Notes under the pieces: model-generated
What the model saw: the letters and a program-made list of their open reading frames with translations, nothing else
Database searches by the model: none
Told to the model about the DNA's origin: nothing
Program-made: the position numbers and the translations under genes
Part shown: positions 52,893-62,139 of the stretch, piece by piece
How positions within the stretch are numbered: position 1 is the stretch's first letter
How the letters are laid out: every line of letters begins with the position of its first letter
Origin: Corynebacterium mycetoides
GTDB lineage: Bacteria > Actinomycetota > Actinomycetes > Mycobacteriales > Mycobacteriaceae
Direction: 5' to 3'
Assembly: GCF_900103625.1 (NCBI RefSeq)
Contig: NZ_LT629700.1
Location: 496,001 to 560,000, forward strand
Length of the DNA: 64,000 nucleotides

Positions 52893-52923
52893 GGCTCCAT
52901 AAGTCCGCATTGCGGACTTTTTG
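52893..52923 (+). repeat. palindromic repeat, copy 1 (divergent flank)
   Basis: The 17-bp core AGTCCGCATTGCGGACT (52902–52918) is a perfect inverted repeat with a single central base, followed by a T5 run on the plus strand. The left flank (GGCTCCATA) differs from the other two copies. Confidence 0.9.
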
Positions 52924-52948
52924 ACCAGACACTCGCCCGTACTCAGGT

Positions 52949-52979
52949 GGCACCGGGAGTCCGCATTGCGGACTTTTCC
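52949..52979 (+). repeat. palindromic repeat, copy 2
   Basis: This copy has the flank GGCACCGGG, the perfect core AGTCCGCATTGCGGACT (52958–52974) and then TTTCC. The hairpin plus T4 run faces the plus strand, antisense to both neighbouring genes. Confidence 0.9.
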
Positions 52980-53017
52980 AACCGGACGGGCACCGTGCAT
53001 CTCGTTGGCGATCGAAT

Positions 53018-53048
53018 GGCACCGGGACTCCGCATTGCGGACTTTTCC
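53018..53048 (+). repeat. palindromic repeat, copy 3
   Basis: This copy matches copy 2 over 31 bp with a single G-to-C change, which introduces one mismatch into the left arm of the hairpin (core at 53027–53043). It ends 38 nt before the ARC gene stop. Confidence 0.9.
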
Positions 53049-53085
53049 GCCCGAGCGACTCGACCCACCGCCCCGGCCGCCGGGC

Positions 53086-54612
53086 TCAGCCGAGCACTTC
53101 GGCGGAGATCACGCGGCGGCCCTGGCGCCCGGTGATGCGCGCCCACTCGTCGGGGTTCGCTGTGTTTGGCAGGTCCTCGTTCTCGTCCTGCTCTGCGCGC
53201 ACGGCTGCGCGCAGGTGCTCGGCGCTCACGCCGCTTGTCGACGCCTCCGAGATGTGGTCCTTGATAGCCAACTTCTTTGCTCTGTCGACGATGTTGGCGA
53301 TCATGGCGCCGGAGATGAAATCGGAGTAGTGGAGCACCTCGGTGGAGCCGTCGACAAGCTCGAGGCGGACGAAGGGGCGGGGGGCGAAGAGGGCGTCCAC
53401 GGCGGCGTCGATAAGCGACGCGATCGGCTCGGCGTGCGGGACCCGTTCGGTGAGGTGACGGGCGAAGATGTCTTTGGCCTCGTCGCGGTTGGGTCGCGAG
53501 ACCCGGATTTTGATGTCGAGGCGGCCCGGGCGCAGGATCGCGGGGTCGATGAGCTCCTCGCGGTTGGTGGCGCCGATGACAATGACGTTGGCAATCCCCT
53601 CGACGCCGTCGATTTCGGTGAGCAGCTGCGGCACGACCGTCGTTTCCATGTCGGAGGACACCCCCGAGCCGCGGGTGCGGAAGATCGATTCCATCTCGTC
53701 GAAGAACACGATGACGGGACGGCCGTCGGAGGCGAGCTCGCGGGCACGCTCGAAGATCAGGCGGATGCGGCGCTCTGTCTCGCCCACGAACTTGTTCAGC
53801 AGCTCGGGGCCCTTGACGTTGATGAAGTGGGCGGACCCGCCGTCGCCGATGCGGCTGGAGAGAGAATTGGCCACGGCCTTCGCAATGAGGGTCTTCCCGC
53901 ATCCGGGAGGCCCGTAGAGAAGCAGGCCCTTCGGCGGGGCGAGGTCGTACGCGCGGTAGAGCTCCGGGTGGGCGAACGGCAGCTCGACGGAGTCCTGGAT
54001 TGTCTCGATCTGCGACGCGAGCCCGCCGATGTCGTCGTAGGTGACGTCGGGGACCTCCTCGAGGGAGAGCTGGTTGACCTCGGTTTTGGGTACGCGCTCG
54101 TAGGCGAAGCCGACGCGGGGATCGTAGAGGAGCGTGTCGCCGGAGCGAGCGGTGGACAGCAGTGGCTGGGCCAAGTGCACGAGTGATTCGGCGCCCTGCT
54201 GGTCCGCGACGACGGCGCGGTCAGTGCCGATGCGCTCCACCATCGTGCCCAGCTGGCCGGAAGTGTCGAAACCGCAGGCCTCCACAATGATCGTCCCGTC
54301 GCCGAGGCGCACGAGGGTGCCGGGGACGAGTGAGCCGGGAGCCACGTTCGGCGAGACCTTCACGCGCATGCGGCGGCCCGAGGTGAATATCTCGGCCTCC
54401 ATCCCCTTGCGGGAACCGGAGAGGTAGACGCCGTAGGGGTTGGCGGGCTCCTCCAATGCCTCAAGCTGGGCGTAGAGGTCGTTGAGCTTGTCCCGCGACG
54501 CTTTGAGCAGCTCGGCGAGCTGCTTGTTGCGCGCGCCCATCGCCTGGTTTTCGCGCTTCAGCTCGCGGATCTCGGGCCCGAAGGCGTCATCCTCTATTCC
54601 GTGTCCAGCCAT
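53086..54612 (-). CDS. arc: ARC/Mpa AAA+ ATPase of the pupylation system
   Basis: This hexameric ring ATPase binds pupylated proteins. An N-terminal coiled coil (about 15–60, [20 protein letters not shown]) captures Pup, OB-type interdomains follow, then one AAA+ domain with Walker [14 protein letters not shown], Walker [11 protein letters not shown] and the second region of homology [11 protein letters not shown]. Length is 508 residues. The C terminus is [11 protein letters not shown] and lacks the GQYL-type end with which Mpa docks on the 20S proteasome. ATG 54612 is supported by TAGGGT 6 nt upstream, which contains the trmI stop codon. Confidence 0.95.
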   Translation of the reverse strand: MAGHGIEDDAFGPEIRELKRENQAMGARNKQLAELLKASRDKLNDLYAQLEALEEPANPYGVYLSGSRKGMEAEIFTSGRRMRVKVSPNVAPGSLVPGTLVRLGDGTIIVEACGFDTSGQLGTMVERIGTDRAVVADQQGAESLVHLAQPLLSTARSGDTLLYDPRVGFAYERVPKTEVNQLSLEEVPDVTYDDIGGLASQIETIQDSVELPFAHPELYRAYDLAPPKGLLLYGPPGCGKTLIAKAVANSLSSRIGDGGSAHFINVKGPELLNKFVGETERRIRLIFERARELASDGRPVIVFFDEMESIFRTRGSGVSSDMETTVVPQLLTEIDGVEGIANVIVIGATNREELIDPAILRPGRLDIKIRVSRPNRDEAKDIFARHLTERVPHAEPIASLIDAAVDALFAPRPFVRLELVDGSTEVLHYSDFISGAMIANIVDRAKKLAIKDHISEASTSGVSAEHLRAAVRAEQDENEDLPNTANPDEWARITGRQGRRVISAEVLG

Positions 54613-54621
54613 AAACACACC

Positions 54622-55458
<837 letters not shown>

Positions 55459-55549
55459 CTAAGTATGCCCCAGCGCCCGCGCCAGGCGGAAACTGGCTCC
55501 TGTTGCGCACCTGGGAGGGGGATGGTAAAAAAGTGGGCGAGGCGCAGGG

Positions 55550-55576
55550 AAAAATTAAGCAGCGCAGTATGGCGCT
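55550..55576 (-). terminator. intrinsic terminator downstream of M18 peptidase gene
   Basis: On the minus strand an AGCGC/GCGCT hairpin with a 6-nt loop is followed by GCTTAATTTTT. It lies about 60 nt beyond the peptidase stop codon and ahead of trmI. Confidence 0.5.
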
Positions 55577-55597
55577 GTTGGTCACACTGTTATCAGC

Positions 55598-55628
55598 GTC
55601 CGCCGCCTCCGGGGGGAAGGCGGCGGAC
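55598..55628 (-). terminator. GC-rich hairpin just after M18 peptidase stop
   Basis: GTCCGCCGCC and GGCGGCGGAC form a perfect 10-bp stem with an 11-nt loop, 7 nt after the stop codon. No T-run follows directly; together with the T-tailed hairpin 20 nt further on, it probably ends the peptidase transcript. The remainder of the gap 55456–55634 shows nothing else that I can support. Confidence 0.55.
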
Positions 55629-55634
55629 GGGCAG

Positions 55635-56840
55635 CTAACGGCCCCGCAAGAACGCGGACAGCGCCTCCACGAACCACACCATGTCGCGCACCCCGGCCTG
55701 CTCGCGGACGGAATGCATCGACAACAGCGGAACACCCACATCCACCGTCGGAATGCCCAGCCGCGTCGAGGTGATAGGGCCGATCGTGGACCCGCACGGC
55801 ACCGCGTTGTGGCTCACGAACGTCTGGACCGGCACCTGGGCCGCCCGGCACGAGGCGATCCATTCGGCCTGCGTCACCGCGTTGGAGGCGTAGCGCTGGT
55901 TCGCGTTGACCTTCAACACCGGCCCGTGGTTGAGCAGCGGGCGGTGCGTCGGATCGTGTTTGCCCGGGTAGTTCGGGTGCACGCTGTGCGCCGCGTCGGC
56001 GGACACCGCGAGCGAGTCCGCGTAGAAGCTGACCGGGTCGCCCACGTGCGCTGACAGACGGGCTAGGAGGCGCTCGAGGAGCGCGCCGCCGGCACCCTCC
56101 ACCGACGCGGAGCCGACCTCCTCGTGGTTGAACGCCGCGAGCACCAGGATGTCGCTGGCCGCCTCCTGCGCCGCGAGCATCGCCTGGGTGCTCGCCCACA
56201 CGCTCGAAAGGTTGTCCAGTCTCGCCGACATGACGGACTCCCCCACCACGGCGCTCGGCTGCGCGTCCGCCGCGACAACCTCGTGGGCGAGCACGTCGCC
56301 CGGCTCCACGCCGGCCGCCCGGGCGACGAGTGTGGAAACATCCTCGTCGACGGCGAGTACCGGCTGCAGGTGCACCTGCTTGTCTATCTCCACGGAGTCG
56401 CTGCGGGACAGGTGGATGGCCAGGCTGGGCACCCTGGCAATTGCGTCTGTGCGCACGAGGCGCTGCGAACCGTCGGCACAGACCACCCGCCCCGCGAAGC
56501 GCAGATCGCGGTCGAACCAGGTGGAGAGAATAGGGCCGCCGTAGACCTCTACCGCGGCCTGGCGGAAACCCTCACGCGCAAAGTCCGGGTCGGGTTTGAG
56601 CATCAGGCTCGGCGAGTCCGTGTGGGAGCCCACGATGCGCACCCGCGGGTTGGGGTTCTCCGGCATCCACCACGCCAGCACCGCCCCGCCGGTGACTGTC
56701 ACGTGGCCGCCGGGGGTGAGGTCGGTGTCGCGGGCGTAGCCGGCGTCGGCAAGCATGGCGGCGACGTTGGCCGCGGCGTGGAAGGCGGACGGGCTGGCGT
56801 CGAGGAAGGAGAGGAACTCCGCGATAGTCGGGTGTGTCAT
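55635..56840 (-). CDS. M18-family aminopeptidase
   Basis: This is a 401-residue zinc aminopeptidase of the aspartyl aminopeptidase (M18) family. Motifs are GSHTDSPSLML with the first zinc His, SARLDNLSSVW with the bridging Asp, AAFNHEEVGSASVEG with the catalytic Glu pair, and LLSMHSVREQAG with the last metal His. It removes N-terminal acidic residues from peptides in the cytoplasm. TAGAGT ends 6 nt before the ATG, consistent with a leaderless start, and the RecB-like gene diverges 26 bp away. Confidence 0.93.
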   Translation of the reverse strand: MTHPTIAEFLSFLDASPSAFHAAANVAAMLADAGYARDTDLTPGGHVTVTGGAVLAWWMPENPNPRVRIVGSHTDSPSLMLKPDPDFAREGFRQAAVEVYGGPILSTWFDRDLRFAGRVVCADGSQRLVRTDAIARVPSLAIHLSRSDSVEIDKQVHLQPVLAVDEDVSTLVARAAGVEPGDVLAHEVVAADAQPSAVVGESVMSARLDNLSSVWASTQAMLAAQEAASDILVLAAFNHEEVGSASVEGAGGALLERLLARLSAHVGDPVSFYADSLAVSADAAHSVHPNYPGKHDPTHRPLLNHGPVLKVNANQRYASNAVTQAEWIASCRAAQVPVQTFVSHNAVPCGSTIGPITSTRLGIPTVDVGVPLLSMHSVREQAGVRDMVWFVEALSAFLRGR

Positions 56841-56866
56841 GCCCCCACTCTAAGATGTGGTGCATC

Positions 56867-57700
56867 ATGACTCCACCGACCGCACTGACCCCACAGACCG
56901 CACAGCCCCCACGGCCGATCGCCCTATCCCCCTCCCGCGCCTCCGACTACAAGCAGTGCCCGCTGCTCTACCGGCTGCGCGCGATCGACCGCCTCCCCGA
57001 GCCGAAGACCGAGGCGCGGGTCAAAGGCACGCTTGTGCACGCCGTGCTCGAGGAGATGCACGGCTGGGAGCGAGGGGAACGCACCTACCCCGCCGCCGTG
57101 AAGCGCATCGTGCCGTGCTGGGAACGCCTGGTCGAGGAGGACCCGAGCGTCGAGGAGCCGATCGCGGACCGCCAGCAGTTGTTCATCGACGCCAGGGCGC
57201 TCATCCGCGGTTACTTCCACATGGAAAACCCGCTCGGCTTCGACTCCGCGAAGCAGGAGATGCGTGTCGACGGCGTGCTGCCGAACGGCGTGCCCGTGCG
57301 CGGGTTCATCGACCGCGTCGATGTCGCCCCCACCGGCGAGGTCCGCGTCGTGGACTACAAAACGGGCAAGAAGCCGCTTCCGCGCTACTCCGGGGACGCG
57401 CAGTTCCAGATGCGTTTCTACGCGCTGGTGTACTGGCGGTTCTTCGGCACAATCCCGGCGCAGCTGAGGCTGATGTACCTCAAGGTGATCGACTCGATGA
57501 TCCTCACCCCGTCACGCGAGGAGCTGGAGTACTTCGAACGAGACCTCGGCGAGCTCTGGGCGAAGATCGAGGCCGACGGCCGCAGCGGCCAGTTCCGCCC
57601 CCAGACCTCGAAGCTGTGCGGCTGGTGCCCATTCCAATCTCTGTGCCCGGCGTTCGGCGGGACCCCGCCCGCCTACCCGGGCTGGCCGGGCACGTACTAA
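56867..57700 (+). CDS. RecB-family PD-(D/E)XK nuclease with Fe–S cluster cysteines
   Basis: This 277-residue stand-alone nuclease-like protein resembles M. tuberculosis Rv2119. The active-site stretch is GFIDRVDVAPTGEVRVVDYKTGKKP (split here as FIDRVD, then VVDYKTGKK), giving the D…DYK pattern of RecB/Cas4 enzymes. Four cysteines, Cys31 in QCPLLYR and Cys251, Cys254 and Cys260 in the C-terminal CGWCPFQSLC, match the [4Fe-4S] arrangement of AddB and Cas4. No helicase domain and no cas genes are near. Function is unknown, probably DNA repair. The stop interlocks with that of fhs. Confidence 0.88.
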   Translation: MTPPTALTPQTAQPPRPIALSPSRASDYKQCPLLYRLRAIDRLPEPKTEARVKGTLVHAVLEEMHGWERGERTYPAAVKRIVPCWERLVEEDPSVEEPIADRQQLFIDARALIRGYFHMENPLGFDSAKQEMRVDGVLPNGVPVRGFIDRVDVAPTGEVRVVDYKTGKKPLPRYSGDAQFQMRFYALVYWRFFGTIPAQLRLMYLKVIDSMILTPSREELEYFERDLGELWAKIEADGRSGQFRPQTSKLCGWCPFQSLCPAFGGTPPAYPGWPGTY

Positions 57701-59358
57701 AACAGTCCCGAAATCACCCCGTCGCCGTCGATGTCGATACCGTTCGCCGCCGGTTTCTTCGGCAGGCCGGGCATGGTCATGACGTCGCCGGTCAGCGCGA
57801 GGATGAAGCCGGCGCCGGTGCGCGGTATGAGGCTGCGCACGTGCAGGGTGTGATCTTCCGGCGCGCCGAGGGCGGCCGGGTCGTCCGAAAACGAGTACTG
57901 GGTCTTGGAGATGCACACCGGCAGCGTGTCGAACCCGCTGGCTTTCAGCGAGGCGAGGTCGCGCTGCGCGGCGGTGGAGTACTCCACGTCGCGCGCACGG
58001 TAGATCTCCCGCGCAATCGTCGCAATCGAATGCTCCACGCCCTGCTCCGGGTCGTACAGGGGCGCGGACGTGTTTTCCGTGAGGGTGCCCATGAGCACGT
58101 CGGCGAGCTCAGATGCGCCCGCGCCGCCCTGCGCCCACACGTCGGCCTCCGCCAACGCGATGCCGCGCTGGCCCGCCCAGTCACACAGGAACGCGCGCTC
58201 CGCCTCCGCGTCGCTGGCGAACCGGTTCAGCGCCACCACCGGGGTGACCCCGAACTTGCGCACATTTTCTACGTGCCGCTCGAGGTTGACCACGCCGCGC
58301 TCAAGGGCTCCCAGGTCTTCCTCGCTCGTCCGGTCCTTCGGTACCCCGCCGTTGTATTTCAACGAGCGGATCGTCGCCACGATCACGGCGCCCGCGACGT
58401 CGAGGCCGCCGTAGCGCGCCTTAATATCGAAGAACTTCTCGGCGCCCAGGTCGGAGCCGAAGCCGGCCTCGGTGAGAACAACGTCCCCGACCATCTGTGC
58501 CGCGCGGGTGGCGATGATCGTGTTGCAGCCGTGGGCGATGTTGGCGAAAGGGCCGCCGTGGATGAACGCGGGGGTGCCGCCGAGCGTCTGCACCAGGTTC
58601 GGGTTGATGGCGTCCTTCAGAAGCGCGGCCATCGCCCCCTGGGCGCCCAGGTCCGCCGCGGTGACGGGCTGCTTGTCAAAGTTCAGGCCGACGGTGATGC
58701 GCCCGAGCTTTTCCTTGAGGTCCGCGCGGTCCTGGGCGAGGCCGAGAACGGCCATGATTTCGGAGGCGGCGGTGATGGTGAACCCGCTCTGGGCAGGCAT
58801 GCCGTCGGCCGGCCCGCCGAGGCCGGTGACCACGGTGCGCAGCGAACGGTCGTTGACATCGAGGCAGCGCTGCCAGGTGACCCGGCGCGGGTCGATCCCC
58901 AGTTCGTTGCCCTGGTGGATGTGATTGTCCACCAGGGCAGCGAGCGTGTTATTGGCCGACGTGATGGCGTGGAAGTCGCCCGTGAAGTGCAGGTTGATGT
59001 CCTCCATCGGCACGACCTGGGAGTAGCCGCCGCCGGCCGCGCCGCCCTTGATGCCCATGACCGGGCCCAGAGACGGCTCGCGCAGGGCCGCGACGGCTCT
59101 GGTTCCGCGCGCCGACAGGGCGTCGGCAAGCCCGATGAGCACCGTCGACTTGCCTTCGCCCGCGGGCGTCGGCGAGATGCCGGTGACGAGGACGACCTTG
59201 CCCTTCGCCTCGCCCGCGGAGGGCAGCTTCGACATGTCCACCTTCGCCATGTACGAGCCGTAGGGAATGAGCGCCTCGTCGGGGATGCCGGCGCCAGACG
59301 CTTTGTCCGTGATGGGTTTGAGGGTGTGGGCTTGAGCGATAGCGACGTCTGTGTTCAT
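57697..59358 (-). CDS. fhs: Formate–tetrahydrofolate ligase
   Basis: Fhs makes 10-formyltetrahydrofolate from formate, THF and ATP, letting the cell use formate for purines and initiator tRNA. The P-loop-like motif is TPAGEGKSTVLIGL near 65, and the family signature VRSLKYNGGVPK is here IRSLKYNGGVPK. Length is 553 residues. TACCGT, overlapping the dcu stop, ends 7 nt before the ATG. The gene follows dcu by 5 nt. It is not universal in corynebacteria, so dcu–fhs may be an accessory pair. Confidence 0.94.
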   Translation of the reverse strand: MNTDVAIAQAHTLKPITDKASGAGIPDEALIPYGSYMAKVDMSKLPSAGEAKGKVVLVTGISPTPAGEGKSTVLIGLADALSARGTRAVAALREPSLGPVMGIKGGAAGGGYSQVVPMEDINLHFTGDFHAITSANNTLAALVDNHIHQGNELGIDPRRVTWQRCLDVNDRSLRTVVTGLGGPADGMPAQSGFTITAASEIMAVLGLAQDRADLKEKLGRITVGLNFDKQPVTAADLGAQGAMAALLKDAINPNLVQTLGGTPAFIHGGPFANIAHGCNTIIATRAAQMVGDVVLTEAGFGSDLGAEKFFDIKARYGGLDVAGAVIVATIRSLKYNGGVPKDRTSEEDLGALERGVVNLERHVENVRKFGVTPVVALNRFASDAEAERAFLCDWAGQRGIALAEADVWAQGGAGASELADVLMGTLTENTSAPLYDPEQGVEHSIATIAREIYRARDVEYSTAAQRDLASLKASGFDTLPVCISKTQYSFSDDPAALGAPEDHTLHVRSLIPRTGAGFILALTGDVMTMPGLPKKPAANGIDIDGDGVISGLF

Positions 59359-59363
59359 ACCGA

Positions 59364-60674
59364 CTACGGTACAAGCGTCCCGATTCCGTACCCGAGGAGC
59401 ACGGACACCGTGATGCAGATGACGCCCGGAACGATGAACGGGTGGTCAAAGACGTATTTGCCGATACGGGTCGAGCCCGTGTCGTCCATCTCCACCGCGG
59501 CGAGAAGGGTGGGGTACGTCGGAAGCACGAACAGCGCGGAGACCGCGGGGAACGCGGCGACGGCCGTCAGCGGGCTCACCCCGATAGCGAGCGCGGCCGG
59601 CATGAGGGCCTTGGTGGTCGCGGCCTGGGAGTACAGCAGCGAGGCCGCGAAGAACAGCACCACGGCCAGCAGCCACGGCTGGGCCTGGAGCACGGACCCG
59701 GAAACGGCCTTGATGTCCTCGATGTAGTGGTTGATAAACGTCGTGCCAAGCCACGCCACGCCGAGGACGCACACCGACGCGGACATCCCGGAGCGGAACA
59801 CCTGGGTGCCCAGGATCTCCACAGCGCGGCTGCGTGCGACGAGCAAGATGATCGTGGCGGTGGTGAGCATAATCGCCATGATCGCCTCGTTGCGCGGGAC
59901 GGTCGGCTCGGCGACCAGCCCCACCTGCTCCGAGATGAGCGTGGCGTAGATGATCACCGCGACGATGGCCGCGACAAAGATCCCGACGGACGCCCGGGCG
60001 CCGCGTGGGGCACTGTAGGCGGACTGCGCGTCCGGGACACTCACCTCGCCCGCCGCCCTGCGCTCCAGGTAGACGGGGTCTGAGTGCAGTTCCTTACCCA
60101 GCCGGTTCGCCACCCAGGCGGTGGGGAAAATCGCGAGGAACGTCGCCGGGATCATGACCGCCAAAAGCTGCAGGTAGCCCACCCCGAGCGGCTCCACGAT
60201 CGAGGCCATGAACACGACGGCGGCGGAGATGGGGGAAGCGACGATGGCCATTTGCGAGGCAATGACCGCGACGGAGAGCGGGCGCGACGGGCGCACGTCG
60301 CCTTCCTTGGAAACCTCGACGATGACCGGCAGCGTCGAAAAGGCGGTGTGGCCGGTTCCCGCCAGCGTTGTCATCAGCCACGTGACAATCGGGGCGTAGT
60401 ACGTGATGCGCCGAGGGTTGCGCCTAAGGAACTTCTCCGCGAGGTAGACGAGGTAGTCCATGCCGCCCGCCAGCTGCATCGCGGAGATCGCGGCGATGAC
60501 GCACATGATGATGCCGATGACGTCAAACGGGATGTCCTCGGCCGTGACGGTCATGCCGGTTACCCCGAGCAGCAAGACGCCCAGGCCGCCGGCGAAACCG
60601 ATGGCGATGGAACCCATCCGGGCGCCGAGAACGATGGCGCCCAGCAGTATGAGGATGTGGACCGCGAGCAACAA
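59364..60674 (-). CDS. dcu: Anaerobic C4-dicarboxylate transporter, Dcu family
   Basis: This 436-residue membrane protein is a DcuA/DcuB-type transporter that exchanges fumarate or aspartate for succinate. About ten hydrophobic helices are visible; conserved stretches are KFLRRNPRRITYYAPIV, GTGHTAFSTLPVI and MAIVASPISAAVVFM. The start is TTG 60674, which aligns with the usual Dcu N terminus, 6 nt after the aspA stop; there is no ATG before residue 20. Next to aspA it forms an aspartate-uptake and fumarate-producing unit. Confidence 0.92.
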   Translation of the reverse strand: MLLAVHILILLGAIVLGARMGSIAIGFAGGLGVLLLGVTGMTVTAEDIPFDVIGIIMCVIAAISAMQLAGGMDYLVYLAEKFLRRNPRRITYYAPIVTWLMTTLAGTGHTAFSTLPVIVEVSKEGDVRPSRPLSVAVIASQMAIVASPISAAVVFMASIVEPLGVGYLQLLAVMIPATFLAIFPTAWVANRLGKELHSDPVYLERRAAGEVSVPDAQSAYSAPRGARASVGIFVAAIVAVIIYATLISEQVGLVAEPTVPRNEAIMAIMLTTATIILLVARSRAVEILGTQVFRSGMSASVCVLGVAWLGTTFINHYIEDIKAVSGSVLQAQPWLLAVVLFFAASLLYSQAATTKALMPAALAIGVSPLTAVAAFPAVSALFVLPTYPTLLAAVEMDDTGSTRIGKYVFDHPFIVPGVICITVSVLLGYGIGTLVP

Positions 60675-60680
60675 GCGGCC

Positions 60681-62111
60681 CTATGCCTCCGCGTCGTCGA
60701 GGTAGAGCTTGCCTCGGAACTCGGGGTGCATGAGGTTCTGTTTGCTCAACGCCCGGTCGAGCTCCTCTTCGGAGAGCAGCCCCTTTTCCAGAACGATTTC
60801 TCTCACGCCCCGCCCGGTACGCGCGGCCTCCTTGCCCACCAAGTCGCCGTTGTGGTGGCCGATGAGCGGGTTGAGGTAGGTGATGATGCCGATGGAGTTT
60901 GCCACATAGCCCTCGCACACCTCTCGGTTGGCGGTGATACCCGTGACGCACTTCTCCCGCAGCGTCGCCGCGGCGTTGGTGAGCAGCTTGACGGAACCGA
61001 ACAGCGACTGCGCGATCACCGGCTCCATCACGTTGAGCTGCAACTGGCCGGCCTCGGCGGCCATGGAAACCGTGACGTCGTTACCGAACACCTTGAAGCA
61101 CACCTGGTTGACCACCTCGGGGATGACGGGGTTGACCTTCGCGGGCATTATCGACGACCCGGCCTGGCGCTCCGGCAGGTTGATCTCGTTGAGTCCCGCT
61201 CGCGGCCCGGAGGACAGCAGGCGCAGATCGTTGCAGATCTTGGACAGCTTCATGGCCGCCCGCTTGATCGCGGAGTGCATCATCACGTACCCGCCGGTGT
61301 CCGAGGTGGCCTCGATGAGGTCGGGCGAGGCCTGGATGTCGAGCCCGGTGACTTCGCGCAGCGCGGCGACAGCCTGGTCGCGGTAGCCGCTCGGGGTGTT
61401 GATGCCGGTGCCGATGGCGGTGGCTCCGAGGTTGATCTCCAGCAGCGCGTTCGCCGCGGTCGAGATGGTGCGCTGCTCCTCGGCCAGGTTGGCGCCGAAG
61501 GCGGTGAACTCCTGGCCCAGGGTCATGGGCACGGCGTCCTGCAGCTGGGTACGGCCCATCTTCAGGATGTCGTTGAATTCGTCTCCCTTCGCGCGGAGCG
61601 CCTTTTGCAGCTCGTCGAGCTGCGTGAGCAGGCCCTGGACCGAGTAGTAGAGCCCGAGGCGGAAACCGGTGGGGTACGCGTCGTTGGTGGACTGCGACAT
61701 GTTGACGTCGTCGTTGGGGTTAATGACGTCGTAGGAGCCCTTGTCTTTGCCGAGGTACTCGAGCGCGAGATTGGCGACGACCTCGTTGACGTTCATGTTC
61801 ACGGACGTGCCGGCGCCGCCCTGGTAGACATCCACGGGGAATTGATCGAGGCACCGGCCGTTGACGATGATCTCGTCACAGGCCCACATGATTGCCTCCG
61901 CTTTGGACTTCGGCAGGACGTGGAGGCGTCGATTAGCAAGCGCCGCCGCCTTCTTCACCTGCACCATGCCGCGGATGAAATCGGGGAGATCATTGATCTT
62001 GGTTCCCGAGATGCGGAAATTGTCCACCGCCCTCAGCGTGTGTACTCCGTAGTACACGTCGGAGGGCACTTCCAGGGTTCCGAGAAGGTCTTCTTCGATT
62101 CGAGTCGCCAT
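60681..62111 (-). CDS. aspA: Aspartate ammonia-lyase
   Basis: AspA cleaves aspartate to fumarate and ammonia. The fumarase/aspartase signature [11 protein letters not shown] is present, along with [13 protein letters not shown] and the substrate loop [14 protein letters not shown]. Length is 476 residues. ATG 62111 is preferred to an upstream in-frame start because TATGCT ends 7 nt before it. The gene lies next to hisG as in C. glutamicum, while dcu follows it closely here. Confidence 0.95.
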   Translation of the reverse strand: MATRIEEDLLGTLEVPSDVYYGVHTLRAVDNFRISGTKINDLPDFIRGMVQVKKAAALANRRLHVLPKSKAEAIMWACDEIIVNGRCLDQFPVDVYQGGAGTSVNMNVNEVVANLALEYLGKDKGSYDVINPNDDVNMSQSTNDAYPTGFRLGLYYSVQGLLTQLDELQKALRAKGDEFNDILKMGRTQLQDAVPMTLGQEFTAFGANLAEEQRTISTAANALLEINLGATAIGTGINTPSGYRDQAVAALREVTGLDIQASPDLIEATSDTGGYVMMHSAIKRAAMKLSKICNDLRLLSSGPRAGLNEINLPERQAGSSIMPAKVNPVIPEVVNQVCFKVFGNDVTVSMAAEAGQLQLNVMEPVIAQSLFGSVKLLTNAAATLREKCVTGITANREVCEGYVANSIGIITYLNPLIGHHNGDLVGKEAARTGRGVREIVLEKGLLSEEELDRALSKQNLMHPEFRGKLYLDDAEA

Positions 62112-62139
62112 GCCCGCCAGCATACGCAGGACCCGGCGC

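Larger units (their letters stand above)
52782..53085. other. 304-bp gap holding the HNH promoter and a palindromic repeat array
   Basis: No convincing gene is present. TAATCT on the minus strand about 20 nt before the HNH start is a possible −10. AT-rich DNA around 52800–52900 is followed by three copies of a palindromic repeat (separate entries). Reading frames through the array produce only repeated low-value peptides. Confidence 0.7.

Noticed and set aside
52893..53048. CRISPR-like array with palindromic repeats
   Set aside because: There are only three repeats, the spacers are unequal (about 25 and 38 nt), copy 1 is degenerate outside its core, and no cas genes are nearby. Palindromic intergenic elements explain it better.
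52866..53135. Possible plus-strand gene across the repeat array
   Set aside because: Its translation only repeats the array (APGVRIADFS units) and then runs antisense into the end of arc; there is no ribosome site.
55522..55638. Small basic protein of 38 residues starting MVKKWARRREKL after GGGAGGGG
   Set aside because: The ribosome site is good, but the frame runs through two terminator-like hairpins and into the opposite gene's stop, and the C terminus is low-complexity Pro/Arg. Kept out for lack of any second line of support.
56857..59727. Very long plus-strand frame across the RecB-like gene and fhs
   Set aside because: It is a shadow frame in high-GC DNA; both genes in other frames have complete catalytic motifs.
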